Source: Palsa-147 sp963771905
GTDB lineage: Bacteria; Acidobacteriota; Terriglobia; Acidiferrales; UBA7541
Length of the DNA stretch: 64,000 bases
NCBI GenBank assembly: GCA_963771905.1
Contig: CAVYVI010000004.1
Coordinates: forward strand, 62,001-126,000
Direction: 5' to 3'
The notes beneath the pieces were generated by a model. The model saw only the letters and a program-made list of their open reading frames with translations, did no database searches and was not told the origin of the DNA. The position numbers and the translations under genes are program-made. Below are positions 18,310 through 26,078 of this stretch, piece by piece (within the stretch, counting starts at the first letter, position 1; the number at the start of each line of letters is the position of its first letter).

Positions 18310-18389
18310 CAATCATCTCAAGCTTCTGGCGACGCGCCCCATTCGAATTCGTGAAAACTCCCGCGATTCGCCTCAAACGATCGGCGATA

Positions 18390-19409
18390 ATGCAAACCAT
18401 GATTTCTGGCGCACCCAAAGAAGCCCGCTGGCTCCGGGCGCAGCCCCGCCGCGATGTGCCCGCGCCCCTCGTCGAGCGCATCGTTCACACAGCCTTTCCG
18501 CGCTCCCGAGTGCTACGAATTCAGCCGTTGGCCGATGGTTTGCGCAACGCGAATTTCAAACTCCAACTCGATTCCCCGCCCAACCCAATCGTTCTGCGCA
18601 TCTACGAGCACGACGCCTCCATCTGCCAGAAAGAGGTCGATCTGATTCGCCTAGTCGCGCGCTCGGTTCCCGTTCCCGAGGTAATTCACGCGGAGCCGCG
18701 CGGCGTCGACGATATCCCGCCGTTCGCGCTGATGCGCTTTGTCGAAGGAATCAGCTTCCGCGAGCTAACCCACAGCGACGATTCAGATGCCATCGCTCAC
18801 GCGGCACGCTCCGCGGGCGAGGCTCTGGCCGCTATCGGACGCACGACCTTCCCGAAATCAGGATGGCTCACTCAGGGACCGGCCGTCGGAACTCCATTGC
18901 TCGACGGTGCCGATCCCGTCCCGCGCTTTGTTGATTTGTGTCTCGCGTTGGCGAATCTTCAACGGCGCATGCCAGCCGATTTGCGTAAACGCACGCATGC
19001 CTCGATTTGGTCGCACTCTCCAAATCTCGGGTCCCTGGACGACGACGCATGCCTCGTCCACGGCGATTTCGGCAAGCGCAACCTGCTCGTACGAAATGTC
19101 GAGGGAAAATGCACGGTCGTCGCTGTTCTTGACTGGGAGTTCGCCGTTTCCGGCTCGCCGCTGGCCGACCTCGGCCACTTCCTGCGCTACGAACGCATTT
19201 CGCGTCCTCTCGTCGAGCCGCATTTCTCGAAGGGTTATTTATTCGCTGCCGGCAAGCTGCCGCAGAACTGGCGTCAACTCGCACGACTCGTCGATCTCGC
19301 CGCGCTATGCGAGAGCCTCACGCATGACGATCTTCCGGACGCGGTTGTCGCGGAACTCATCGAACTCATCCGTGCCACCGTCGAAAATCGCGACCCTCAA
19401 TTCGCCTGA
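18390..19409 (+). CDS. Aminoglycoside-phosphotransferase-family kinase
   Basis: 339 residues. The APH fold is shown by VLRIQPLADGLRNANFKLQL (P-loop-like region), the Brenner motif LVHGDFGKRNLLV (catalytic Asp and Asn) and the metal-binding VLDWEFAVSGSPLADLGHFL. Members phosphorylate small molecules such as choline, homoserine, sugars or drugs; nothing here singles out a substrate or proves resistance. ATG 18390 is chosen; ATG 18399 is equally possible, and longer frames run into the upstream gene's operator. Confidence 0.85.
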   Translation: MQTMISGAPKEARWLRAQPRRDVPAPLVERIVHTAFPRSRVLRIQPLADGLRNANFKLQLDSPPNPIVLRIYEHDASICQKEVDLIRLVARSVPVPEVIHAEPRGVDDIPPFALMRFVEGISFRELTHSDDSDAIAHAARSAGEALAAIGRTTFPKSGWLTQGPAVGTPLLDGADPVPRFVDLCLALANLQRRMPADLRKRTHASIWSHSPNLGSLDDDACLVHGDFGKRNLLVRNVEGKCTVVAVLDWEFAVSGSPLADLGHFLRYERISRPLVEPHFSKGYLFAAGKLPQNWRQLARLVDLAALCESLTHDDLPDAVVAELIELIRATVENRDPQFA

Positions 19410-19439
19410 CACGACCACGCGACAATTGACGGATCAGCT

Positions 19440-20156
19440 TCACTCCCCGTCATTCTTTGGAGGAGCATCCGTGAACAGCGCGTGGTAAATCAGGTGCGTC
19501 GCCGAATCGATCCATTGATTCAGCTCCACGCTCCGCAATCGCGCCGCTTGTCCGAGCAGGTTCCAGAAAAAACTGTCCATCACCCGCCCGAGGCCAGGAA
19601 TGTCCACGCCTTCGCGCGCGCCGGGAAGTTGCTGCAGGAGCCGAACCACGGTCGTCACACGCGCCGTTGTCCACGCCTGAATCGCTTTTTGCTTGCGCGC
19701 CAGCTCCGGATCGGACAGCACGGCTTCTTGCCACGCACGGTATGCGCCGAGGTATCTCAGATCGTGAGAAAACGCGCGGGACAGCAATTCACGGATGCCT
19801 GACTGGACATCCGTCACGGCGCCGGGCCGAAAATCCATCCGGCTCAACCCTTCCAGTAGCTCGTCCATGAGCGCCAAAAGCAACTGCCGCTTCGAACGGT
19901 AGTGCTGATAGAAGCCTCCTACCGCAAGCTTTGCCCGCCGCGCAATCTCATCGATCGAAGTGGCGTCATATCCTCTCTCGCCGAACAGCGTCAGCCCGGC
20001 CGCTATCAGTCGCGCTCGCTTGGCGAGGCTTCGCTTCTGACGCGGCTCGGGCGGAAGGTCCTCACCGGCAAGCAGGTTTGGCCGCTTCTTTATGGCCGCT
20101 CCGATGGACGAACCGCCACTCCCACCAGCGCGCCCGCGCAGCACCACAGCATCCAT
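19440..20156 (-). CDS. TetR-family transcriptional regulator
   Basis: 238 residues. The helix-turn-helix lies at about 48-92 (LIAAGLTLFGERGYDATSIDEIARRAKLAVGGFYQHYRSKRQLL, read in parts), followed by an all-helical ligand domain (TetR_C_33-like). The N-terminus runs 67 bases into the upstream membrane gene; no later ATG fits before the HTH, so either the overlap is real or a non-ATG start is used. It probably represses its own operon through the palindrome at 20471-20486. Confidence 0.85.
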   Translation of the reverse strand: MDAVVLRGRAGGSGGSSIGAAIKKRPNLLAGEDLPPEPRQKRSLAKRARLIAAGLTLFGERGYDATSIDEIARRAKLAVGGFYQHYRSKRQLLLALMDELLEGLSRMDFRPGAVTDVQSGIRELLSRAFSHDLRYLGAYRAWQEAVLSDPELARKQKAIQAWTTARVTTVVRLLQQLPGAREGVDIPGLGRVMDSFFWNLLGQAARLRSVELNQWIDSATHLIYHALFTDAPPKNDGE

Positions 20157-20467
20157 CCGCCGAATACTCCCGCCACTTCAGGAGCCATATTCGGAAACAG
20201 CGCCGGAAAGAATGCGCTCGAAAACGGATCGAGCAGTAGCGTCGGCAACAGAACCGAGAACGCTCCGCCGAGCCACTCCTCCTGCGGCAGTTGAAACCGC
20301 CGGCAGAGGCGTCGCACGATCCACGCCATCAGCGGAAAGCTAACCGCGAACAGGATCAGCGTTCCTTTCCAATCGCCCGGATGCAGGATGTGCTGCCCCG
20401 CCAAGCGCAGCACGAGCGTCGCGACGATCCAGATTGTCAGCCCGATGAGAAAGAGTCGTGTATTCAT
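20090..20467 (-). CDS. Small membrane protein, DUF5367-like
   Basis: 125 residues with about four membrane segments: LFLIGLTIWIVATLVLRL, GTLILFAVSFPLMAWIV, GGAFSVLLPTLLLDPF, GVFGGWMLWCCAGALVGVAV. The arrangement resembles DUF5367 proteins, of unknown function, often placed beside a TetR gene; the family name is tentative. No Shine-Dalgarno is visible before ATG 20467, and the operator palindrome begins 4 bases upstream, so initiation and repression overlap physically. Confidence 0.7.
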   Translation of the reverse strand: MNTRLFLIGLTIWIVATLVLRLAGQHILHPGDWKGTLILFAVSFPLMAWIVRRLCRRFQLPQEEWLGGAFSVLLPTLLLDPFSSAFFPALFPNMAPEVAGVFGGWMLWCCAGALVGVAVRPSERP

Positions 20468-20470
20468 AAT

Positions 20471-20486
20471 ATGAACACGAGTTCAT
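20471..20486. promoter_or_regulatory. TetR-type operator palindrome
   Basis: ATGAAC-ACGA-GTTCAT is a perfect 6-bp inverted repeat with a 4-nt centre, of the TGAAC...GTTCA kind bound by many TetR repressors. It lies 4 bases before the start of the membrane gene that precedes tetR, and upstream of the divergent MutS-like gene. Confidence 0.75.
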
Positions 20487-20685
20487 GTTCGCATACGATG
20501 ACGCCGAATGCAAGCGCTTAATAGCGATACCCCTGCCCACTCTTGCAGCGCGCCTCCAACGCACTCCCGGCGTCGAAAAAGATTGCGCCGCGCACATGGC
20601 CTTCGCTTGCGATTGTGCGCCTTCGCTCTTTCCTCTAGACTTGACCCGCGGCCTTCACTACGCTCTGCCCTGCCGCCGCCCGTCC

Positions 20686-22533
20686 ATGGCCCCGATGCCC
20701 TCCAACACCACGGCGACCGATCGCTCGAACCCTCCACAAAATTCCGAACGCGAGTACACCCGTCGTCTCGAACAATTGCGCATGCTGAACGCCGAACACA
20801 AGAAACGTGACCGCGTTCTCGGCTACGCGAAATTATTTCTGCTGCTAGGGGGCGGCATCGCCGCCTTTTGGGTTCTCACCACTCATGTCATCTCGATCTA
20901 CTGGATTTTGATCCCGGTATTTCTCTTCGTCGTTCTTGCGGTCGTCCATGAGCGCGTGATTGAGGCGACGCAGACATGTTCCCGCGCCATCGCTTTTTAC
21001 GAACGCGGCCTCGCGCGCATCGCGAATCAGTGGCCCGGGAAAGGCGAGACCGGCGATCGCTTTTCCGATCCGGCTCATCCCTATTCGCGCGACCTCGATC
21101 TTTTCGGCAAAGGCTCGCTCTTCGAATTGCTCTGCGACGCGCGCACGCGCGCCGGCGAGGACACTCTGGCGAGTTGGCTGCTCGCGCCTGCTCCGCCGGA
21201 TGAAGTCCGCTCGCGAAACGCCGCCGTGATCGAGCTTCGCACTCGCCTCGATCTTCGCGAGGATTTAGCCATTCTGGAAGATCGGCGCCGCGCCGGAGTT
21301 CAGTCGGAACCCCTAGCCGACTGGGGAGAACAGGCTCCTCTACTTGCATCGGGAGCGATGCGCATTGTGCTGCCCTTGCTCGGGGCACTTTGGCTGGCGG
21401 CTGCGATTGTCTGGGCTGCGGGGCACACCCCTTACCTGTTTCTGCTCATCGCAGTAGCCAATCCGGCCGTTGGGAAGGCATTTAGCAGCCGGATGCAGAG
21501 GAGCGTCGCGTCGATTGAAAAAGCCGCGCAGGACCTCGGCCTGCTTGCGGCCGTGCTCGCGCGGCTCGAGCGGGAATCATTTTCGTCGCCCAAGCTTGTC
21601 GCTCTTCGAGCCGGGCTTCCGCGCGATGGCGTGCCGGCGTCGCGCCGCATCGCGCGCTTGAACCGCCTCGTGCAATCTTTGGAATCGCGGCGGAACCTCG
21701 TCGTCGCCGTGATCGACCCATTCGTGTTTTGGACTTTGCAACTGTCTTTCGCCATCGAAGTTTGGCGGAAAAAGTTTGGTCCGTCCATACGCCAATGGCT
21801 CGACTCAGTCGGCGAAATGGAAGCTCTTTCTTCACTCGCCGGCTACGCCTACGAACATCCCGACGATGTTTTCCCGGAGTTCACCGCGGACGATCCGAGC
21901 GGCAAACCGTCGCCGTGCTTCGAAGCGGAAGCTTTCGCTCATCCTTTGATCCCCGAAAGCCGCGCGGTTCGCAACGATTTGAAACTCAACCGCGATTTCC
22001 AGCTCATGATCATCAGCGGCCCGAACATGGCCGGCAAGAGCACGTTCGTCCGCGCGGTCGGAATCAACGCCGTGCTCGCGCAATGCGGTGCACCCGTCCG
22101 CGCGCGGCGCTTGCTTCTCTCGCGCCTGAACGTCGCCGCTTCCGTCTGCATCCTGGATTCTCTTCAGGGTGGAATTTCCAGATTCTATGCGGAAATATCG
22201 CGCGTGAAATTAATCGTCGATTTGACGAATGGCCCGATTCCCGTGTTGTTCTTGCTCGACGAATTGCTTCAGGGCACGAATTCTCACGATCGCCGAATCG
22301 GCGCGGAAGCGATTGCCAGGAAGCTGTGCGAGCGAGGCGCGATTGGCTTGATGACAACGCACGATCTGGCGCTCGCGGAAATTGCGGATTCCCTGAAACC
22401 TCGCGCCGCAAATTTTCATTTCGAAGATCATCTGGAGGGCGGCAAACTCATTTTCGATTATCACCTGAGCCCCGGCATCGTTCAGACGAGCAATGCTCTG
22501 GAGCTCATGCGTTCGATCGGCCTCGAAGTTTAG
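20686..22533 (+). CDS. Membrane-anchored MutS-like ATPase
   Basis: 615 residues. The C-terminus is a MutS-family ATPase: Walker A GPNMAGKSTFVRAV (~445-460), Walker B VLFLLDELLQGTNSHDRR (Asp ~525) and GLMTTHDLALAEI. Unlike true MutS it has no mismatch-binding domain. The N-terminal half has a membrane hairpin (about 45-90, FLLLGGGIAAFWVLTTHVIS and ILIPVFLFVVLAVVHE) and a second hydrophobic pair near 225-265. Such proteins occur in several phyla with no known function. ATG 20686 or 20695 are the likely starts; the frame is open back to 20485, but that part is atypical. Terminated by the hairpin at 22618-22647. Confidence 0.85.
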   Translation: MAPMPSNTTATDRSNPPQNSEREYTRRLEQLRMLNAEHKKRDRVLGYAKLFLLLGGGIAAFWVLTTHVISIYWILIPVFLFVVLAVVHERVIEATQTCSRAIAFYERGLARIANQWPGKGETGDRFSDPAHPYSRDLDLFGKGSLFELLCDARTRAGEDTLASWLLAPAPPDEVRSRNAAVIELRTRLDLREDLAILEDRRRAGVQSEPLADWGEQAPLLASGAMRIVLPLLGALWLAAAIVWAAGHTPYLFLLIAVANPAVGKAFSSRMQRSVASIEKAAQDLGLLAAVLARLERESFSSPKLVALRAGLPRDGVPASRRIARLNRLVQSLESRRNLVVAVIDPFVFWTLQLSFAIEVWRKKFGPSIRQWLDSVGEMEALSSLAGYAYEHPDDVFPEFTADDPSGKPSPCFEAEAFAHPLIPESRAVRNDLKLNRDFQLMIISGPNMAGKSTFVRAVGINAVLAQCGAPVRARRLLLSRLNVAASVCILDSLQGGISRFYAEISRVKLIVDLTNGPIPVLFLLDELLQGTNSHDRRIGAEAIARKLCERGAIGLMTTHDLALAEIADSLKPRAANFHFEDHLEGGKLIFDYHLSPGIVQTSNALELMRSIGLEV

Positions 22534-22617
22534 CGCGCCCGTTTCACGGCCAGCGGATCTCGCCGGCATATCCGGCCGCCACTCTTTTCTCGCCGAACGC
22601 GATCCGCACAAAAACGA

Positions 22618-22647
22618 AACGGCCGGCAGTTTTCGCTGCCGGCCGTT
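22618..22647 (-). terminator. Bidirectional intrinsic terminator
   Basis: AACGGCCGGCAG (22618-22629), loop TTTTCG, CTGCCGGCCGTT (22636-22647): a perfect 12-bp stem between two convergent genes. On the minus strand it is followed by TTTCGTTTTT-like U-rich sequence, so it best serves the Gly-rich gene, and may also stop the MutS-like transcript. Confidence 0.85.
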
Positions 22648-22672
22648 CGAATTTCTCAGCTAGGTTTGGAAC

Positions 22673-23164
22673 TTACCTGCGTCCGCCACCATGTGATCCG
22701 CCTCCGCCGTGGAATCCGCCGCCACCGTGTGCAACCGCGCCGCCGCGGAAGCCGCCGCTAACCGCTCCGTGTCCGACTGCGCCGCCGCGGAAACCGCCAA
22801 CCGGTCCGCGTGCGAATCCGCCGCGTCCAACGAAGCCGCCGCGTCCTGCGAAGCCCGGCCGGCCGTAAAAGCCGCGCCCATAAAAGCCTCGGCCTCCATA
22901 GTAGCCGTGGAACCACGGGCCGGCGCCAATAAACACTCCGCCGGAGAACCAACTTGGACCGTAGTACCCGCAAGGCGCGCACGCGTACGGATAATAGTCA
23001 TAGTATCCGTAATCGCAGACCGGAGCCGGACCAATATAGGCCGGGCCGCCAACTGCAACTCCGACCGGGCCAACTCCGACGCCAATGGCAACTCGCTGTG
23101 CGTGTGCATACGGTGCCGCAACAAGGAATGCTCCCATCAGTGCCAGAACTTTTAGGTATCGCAT
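22673..23164 (-). CDS. Secreted Gly/Tyr/His-rich protein
   Basis: 163 residues. Signal peptide (MRYLKVLALMGAFLVAAPYA, cut after AHA). The mature part is low-complexity: a Val/Gly region, a Tyr/Cys patch (CDYGYYDYYPYACAPCGYYG), repeated GRGFYGRGFYGRPGF and a tail of GGGFHGGGGSHGGGRR. Such proteins are exported and may bind metal through the His-Gly tail or form surface material; the function is unknown. GAGGAG 6 bases before ATG 23164 fixes the start. Terminated by the hairpin at 22618-22647. Confidence 0.8.
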   Translation of the reverse strand: MRYLKVLALMGAFLVAAPYAHAQRVAIGVGVGPVGVAVGGPAYIGPAPVCDYGYYDYYPYACAPCGYYGPSWFSGGVFIGAGPWFHGYYGGRGFYGRGFYGRPGFAGRGGFVGRGGFARGPVGGFRGGAVGHGAVSGGFRGGAVAHGGGGFHGGGGSHGGGRR

Positions 23165-23381
23165 CTCGTTACTCCTCTCGAGATCCCCGACTTCGATCTC
23201 AGACTTCTGCGCTCTATAATGCACGACCCCGGCCAAACTGCCGCCTTCGCGCCGGAATCTGGTAAGTATGCTATTTTCAATTAGATACGAAGAGTTTCGT
23301 TTCCCGCATGGCGTCCAAGAATTACGGTCTGGCGGTGATTTTCAAGCGCATCTGGTGGTTTTCAGCCACCGCTCGCACGCA

Positions 23382-25982
23382 TTACTTCACACCATCCACA
23401 ACGTAGAGGTCCGACAAAGATCGATTGTAAGAGTACGCGTATGCCCGGCCATCAGGTGTGACTCGCACGGGTTCGATGCCAACCAAGCCCGCAGGATCTC
23501 CCGGTCCCAACTTCGCGACTTGTTGTCGCTTCCCCGTCGTGACGTCCACACGAAACACTTCCGCGTCGTCTTTCTTGTCCTGATACACGTACGCCGAGCG
23601 TCCATCCGCCGACCAATTCACCCATGTTTCCTCGGGCAAGACTCCCGCCACGGCCTTCGCTTCTCCACCCGCCATTGGATAGAGCCACCCTCTCCCATTC
23701 AGATCGCGCGCAAAACAATCCCTTCCGTCAGGAGCAACGAGACCGTACGCATACTCTTTCGGATTCACAAGAATCGCAGGCGTGAAAGCCCGCGCCTTCC
23801 CTCCCTCGAGATCCTGCACATACATCCGCCATTCGTGGCCGTCATTGCCGGCGAAATAAACATCCTTTCCATCCGGCATCCAGCCCATCATCGAGAATTG
23901 CTGCAGCCCATCCTCCTCGAGGATCTTTGCTTCACCCACGCCGGTCGGCAGAAGAAGAAGACGCGGCGGCCCGACGTCGGTAACGAGCACCCATTTTCCA
24001 TCCGGCGACAACGCGGCCAGATACCCGGCTCCCAGCTTTACGGCGGGGGAACCATCCGTTTTCCGCACGTAAGCGACCGTAGAACTACCGGCTCCTTGCC
24101 CGTACTCGAAGAAAGCTACATTCTGTCCGTCAGCTGAAAGGTCCGTAACCACCGTCGAGTCGAGCCAGGAAAGGTCGCGTTCGCTCGCGTCCTTCGAGCC
24201 GTGGAATTGCATCCCGGTTCTCCACATTTCCTTCGATAGCAGGATCTTCCCGTTGCGGGAGATGTCGTGAAGCCGCAGCATACCGGGAAGCCGCAGAACG
24301 ATGCGCTCATTCCCGGAAAGGCTCAGGGCGTGAATCGCGTCCGCCCAAGCATGGCTGGCAGTCGCGCCGAACCAAACCTCATTTCCTCCGGGCGGCCACG
24401 CAAGTCCCTCGACGCTGGAGAATTCCACGGACGTTCGGGCGATCTGCTTCCCCTCGCGGTCCACGATGACGGCCCAACCTGCGTCCCCTCCCCCTATCGC
24501 ATATTGCACGAACGCGATGGCATCGCCACGCGGCGAAATGCGAAGGAAATCGATCCAGCGCTCGTTCCTGTAAATCACCTTCCCGAGCGGGAATTCCACC
24601 TGAAACTTACCGTTCGCGTTGCGGACTGCGGCCATTTCTCCGCCATCTGGACTCCAGTCCGCCGCCAAGATGTCATTCTCGATCTCGCGCGGTGCCCCTC
24701 CCGAAATCGGTGCAACGGCGAGCGTGCCCCCGCAATCGCCGATCAAATAATCCTTGCAGCCAATCGAAATTGCCATCTCCGAAGAGGTAAGAGCAAAAAG
24801 CGAGGAATTGATGAGATTCAGCGTTCGCGATCCCGAGCTGCTCGCGTTCGTCGAATACAGCTGAATCGGCTGGCCGCGCCAACTTGCGCTGTAATAGATG
24901 GACTGGCCATCGGGAGCAAATCGCGCGGCGTAAACCAAACCTCGATCGAATGTGAGTTGTTGGAAACGCGGCGGCGAACCTTGTCCGAGACTTCGACTGA
25001 ACAGCCACCCTCCGGCTCCTCCGATCGACAGCAAGATCACTGCTGCGATGAGCGCCTCGAGGCGCTTGCGGGAATCAGATTTTGCCGCGGCCGGGGCAGC
25101 CGATGCAGATGAATCTTTCGTCGCGCCGGAGAGAACTTCTTCAATCGCAATGCGCGCGTCGCCGATCGCTTGCAGCCGCTGCCTCGAATCTTTTTTCAGG
25201 CAACGCTGCAGCAGTTCGCGAATTCGTTGCGGCGTTGCACTCGGAAGCAGCGACAAATCCGGCTCGCTCCGGATCACCGCCGCCAGCGTGTCCGTTACCG
25301 TTTCCCCGCTGAACGCCATCTTTCTGGTCAGCATTTCGTACAACACGCATCCGAACGCCCATATGTCCGTTCGGCGATCTACCGTCTTGCCCTTCGCCTG
25401 CTCCGGCGACATGTACGCCGCCGTCCCCAATATGATCCCCGCCTGCGTCGCCATCCGGCTGATCGTCGGTGAACTTGAAATATCGACAGACGCGGGATCG
25501 CTTTCGAGCGCCTTCGCCAATCCGAAATCCAGGATCTTCACCGCATCATTGTTCCCAAGCTTGATATTCGCGGGCTTCAAATCCCGATGCACGATCCCGC
25601 GCTCATGCGCATACTCGATCGCTTCGCAGATCTGTCTTGCAATAGGAAGAGCTTCATCCGGAGGAATCGGGCCGCGCTGAATTCGATCTGCCAGCGTCGG
25701 CCCTTCCACCAACTCCATCACGAGCGCGTGCACGTGGCTCGAATCTTCGAATCCGTAAATCGCGGCGATGTTCGTATGATTGAGCGAAGCGAGGACCTGC
25801 GCTTCGCGCCTGAATCGTGCCATGCGCTCGATGTCCGCCGCAAACGCCTCGGGCAAAACTTTCAGCGCCACATCTCGCCCAAGCCGCGCATCCCGCGCTC
25901 GATACACTTCGCCCATCCCGCCCGCACCGAGCGGCGCCACAATCTCATACGGCCCGAGTTTTGTGCCGGAGCTTAGAGCCAT
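23382..25982 (-). CDS. Membrane Ser/Thr protein kinase with beta-propeller-like sensor
   Basis: 866 residues. Hanks-type kinase domain at ~12-280: glycine loop LGAGGMGEVYRARD, VALK lysine, HRDLKPANIKL catalytic loop, DFGLAK, and APE-like YMSPEQAKG. One membrane helix follows (~312-332, LIAAVILLSIGGAGGWLFS). The outer part (~340-866) has TolB/WD40-like blades (FAPDGQSIYYS, WSPDGGEMAAV, LSPDGKWVLVTD, WSADGRSAYVYQD). It probably senses envelope signals and phosphorylates cytoplasmic targets. A TATAAT lies only 12 bases before the ATG with no ribosome site, suggesting a leaderless message. Confidence 0.93.
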   Translation of the reverse strand: MALSSGTKLGPYEIVAPLGAGGMGEVYRARDARLGRDVALKVLPEAFAADIERMARFRREAQVLASLNHTNIAAIYGFEDSSHVHALVMELVEGPTLADRIQRGPIPPDEALPIARQICEAIEYAHERGIVHRDLKPANIKLGNNDAVKILDFGLAKALESDPASVDISSSPTISRMATQAGIILGTAAYMSPEQAKGKTVDRRTDIWAFGCVLYEMLTRKMAFSGETVTDTLAAVIRSEPDLSLLPSATPQRIRELLQRCLKKDSRQRLQAIGDARIAIEEVLSGATKDSSASAAPAAAKSDSRKRLEALIAAVILLSIGGAGGWLFSRSLGQGSPPRFQQLTFDRGLVYAARFAPDGQSIYYSASWRGQPIQLYSTNASSSGSRTLNLINSSLFALTSSEMAISIGCKDYLIGDCGGTLAVAPISGGAPREIENDILAADWSPDGGEMAAVRNANGKFQVEFPLGKVIYRNERWIDFLRISPRGDAIAFVQYAIGGGDAGWAVIVDREGKQIARTSVEFSSVEGLAWPPGGNEVWFGATASHAWADAIHALSLSGNERIVLRLPGMLRLHDISRNGKILLSKEMWRTGMQFHGSKDASERDLSWLDSTVVTDLSADGQNVAFFEYGQGAGSSTVAYVRKTDGSPAVKLGAGYLAALSPDGKWVLVTDVGPPRLLLLPTGVGEAKILEEDGLQQFSMMGWMPDGKDVYFAGNDGHEWRMYVQDLEGGKARAFTPAILVNPKEYAYGLVAPDGRDCFARDLNGRGWLYPMAGGEAKAVAGVLPEETWVNWSADGRSAYVYQDKKDDAEVFRVDVTTGKRQQVAKLGPGDPAGLVGIEPVRVTPDGRAYAYSYNRSLSDLYVVDGVK

Positions 25983-25994
25983 GAGGTGAACGGG

Positions 25995-26000
25995 ATTATA
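25995..26000 (-). promoter_or_regulatory. TATAAT -10 element of the propeller kinase gene
   Basis: A perfect TATAAT on the minus strand ends 12 bases before the kinase ATG. A start of transcription about 7 bases on would give a leader of five bases or so, with no Shine-Dalgarno. No good -35 is seen at 17 bases. Confidence 0.5.
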
Positions 26001-26078
26001 CCTCTAGACCCATGGAAGCGCGGTCCGCGAACGGCAGCCTGAGGCGCCGCCCCTCAAAAATGAATGTAATAATACCGA

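Noticed and set aside
18390..19409. Phosphotransferase as an antibiotic-resistance gene
   Set aside because: The fold also serves choline, homoserine and sugar kinases; nothing in context supports resistance.
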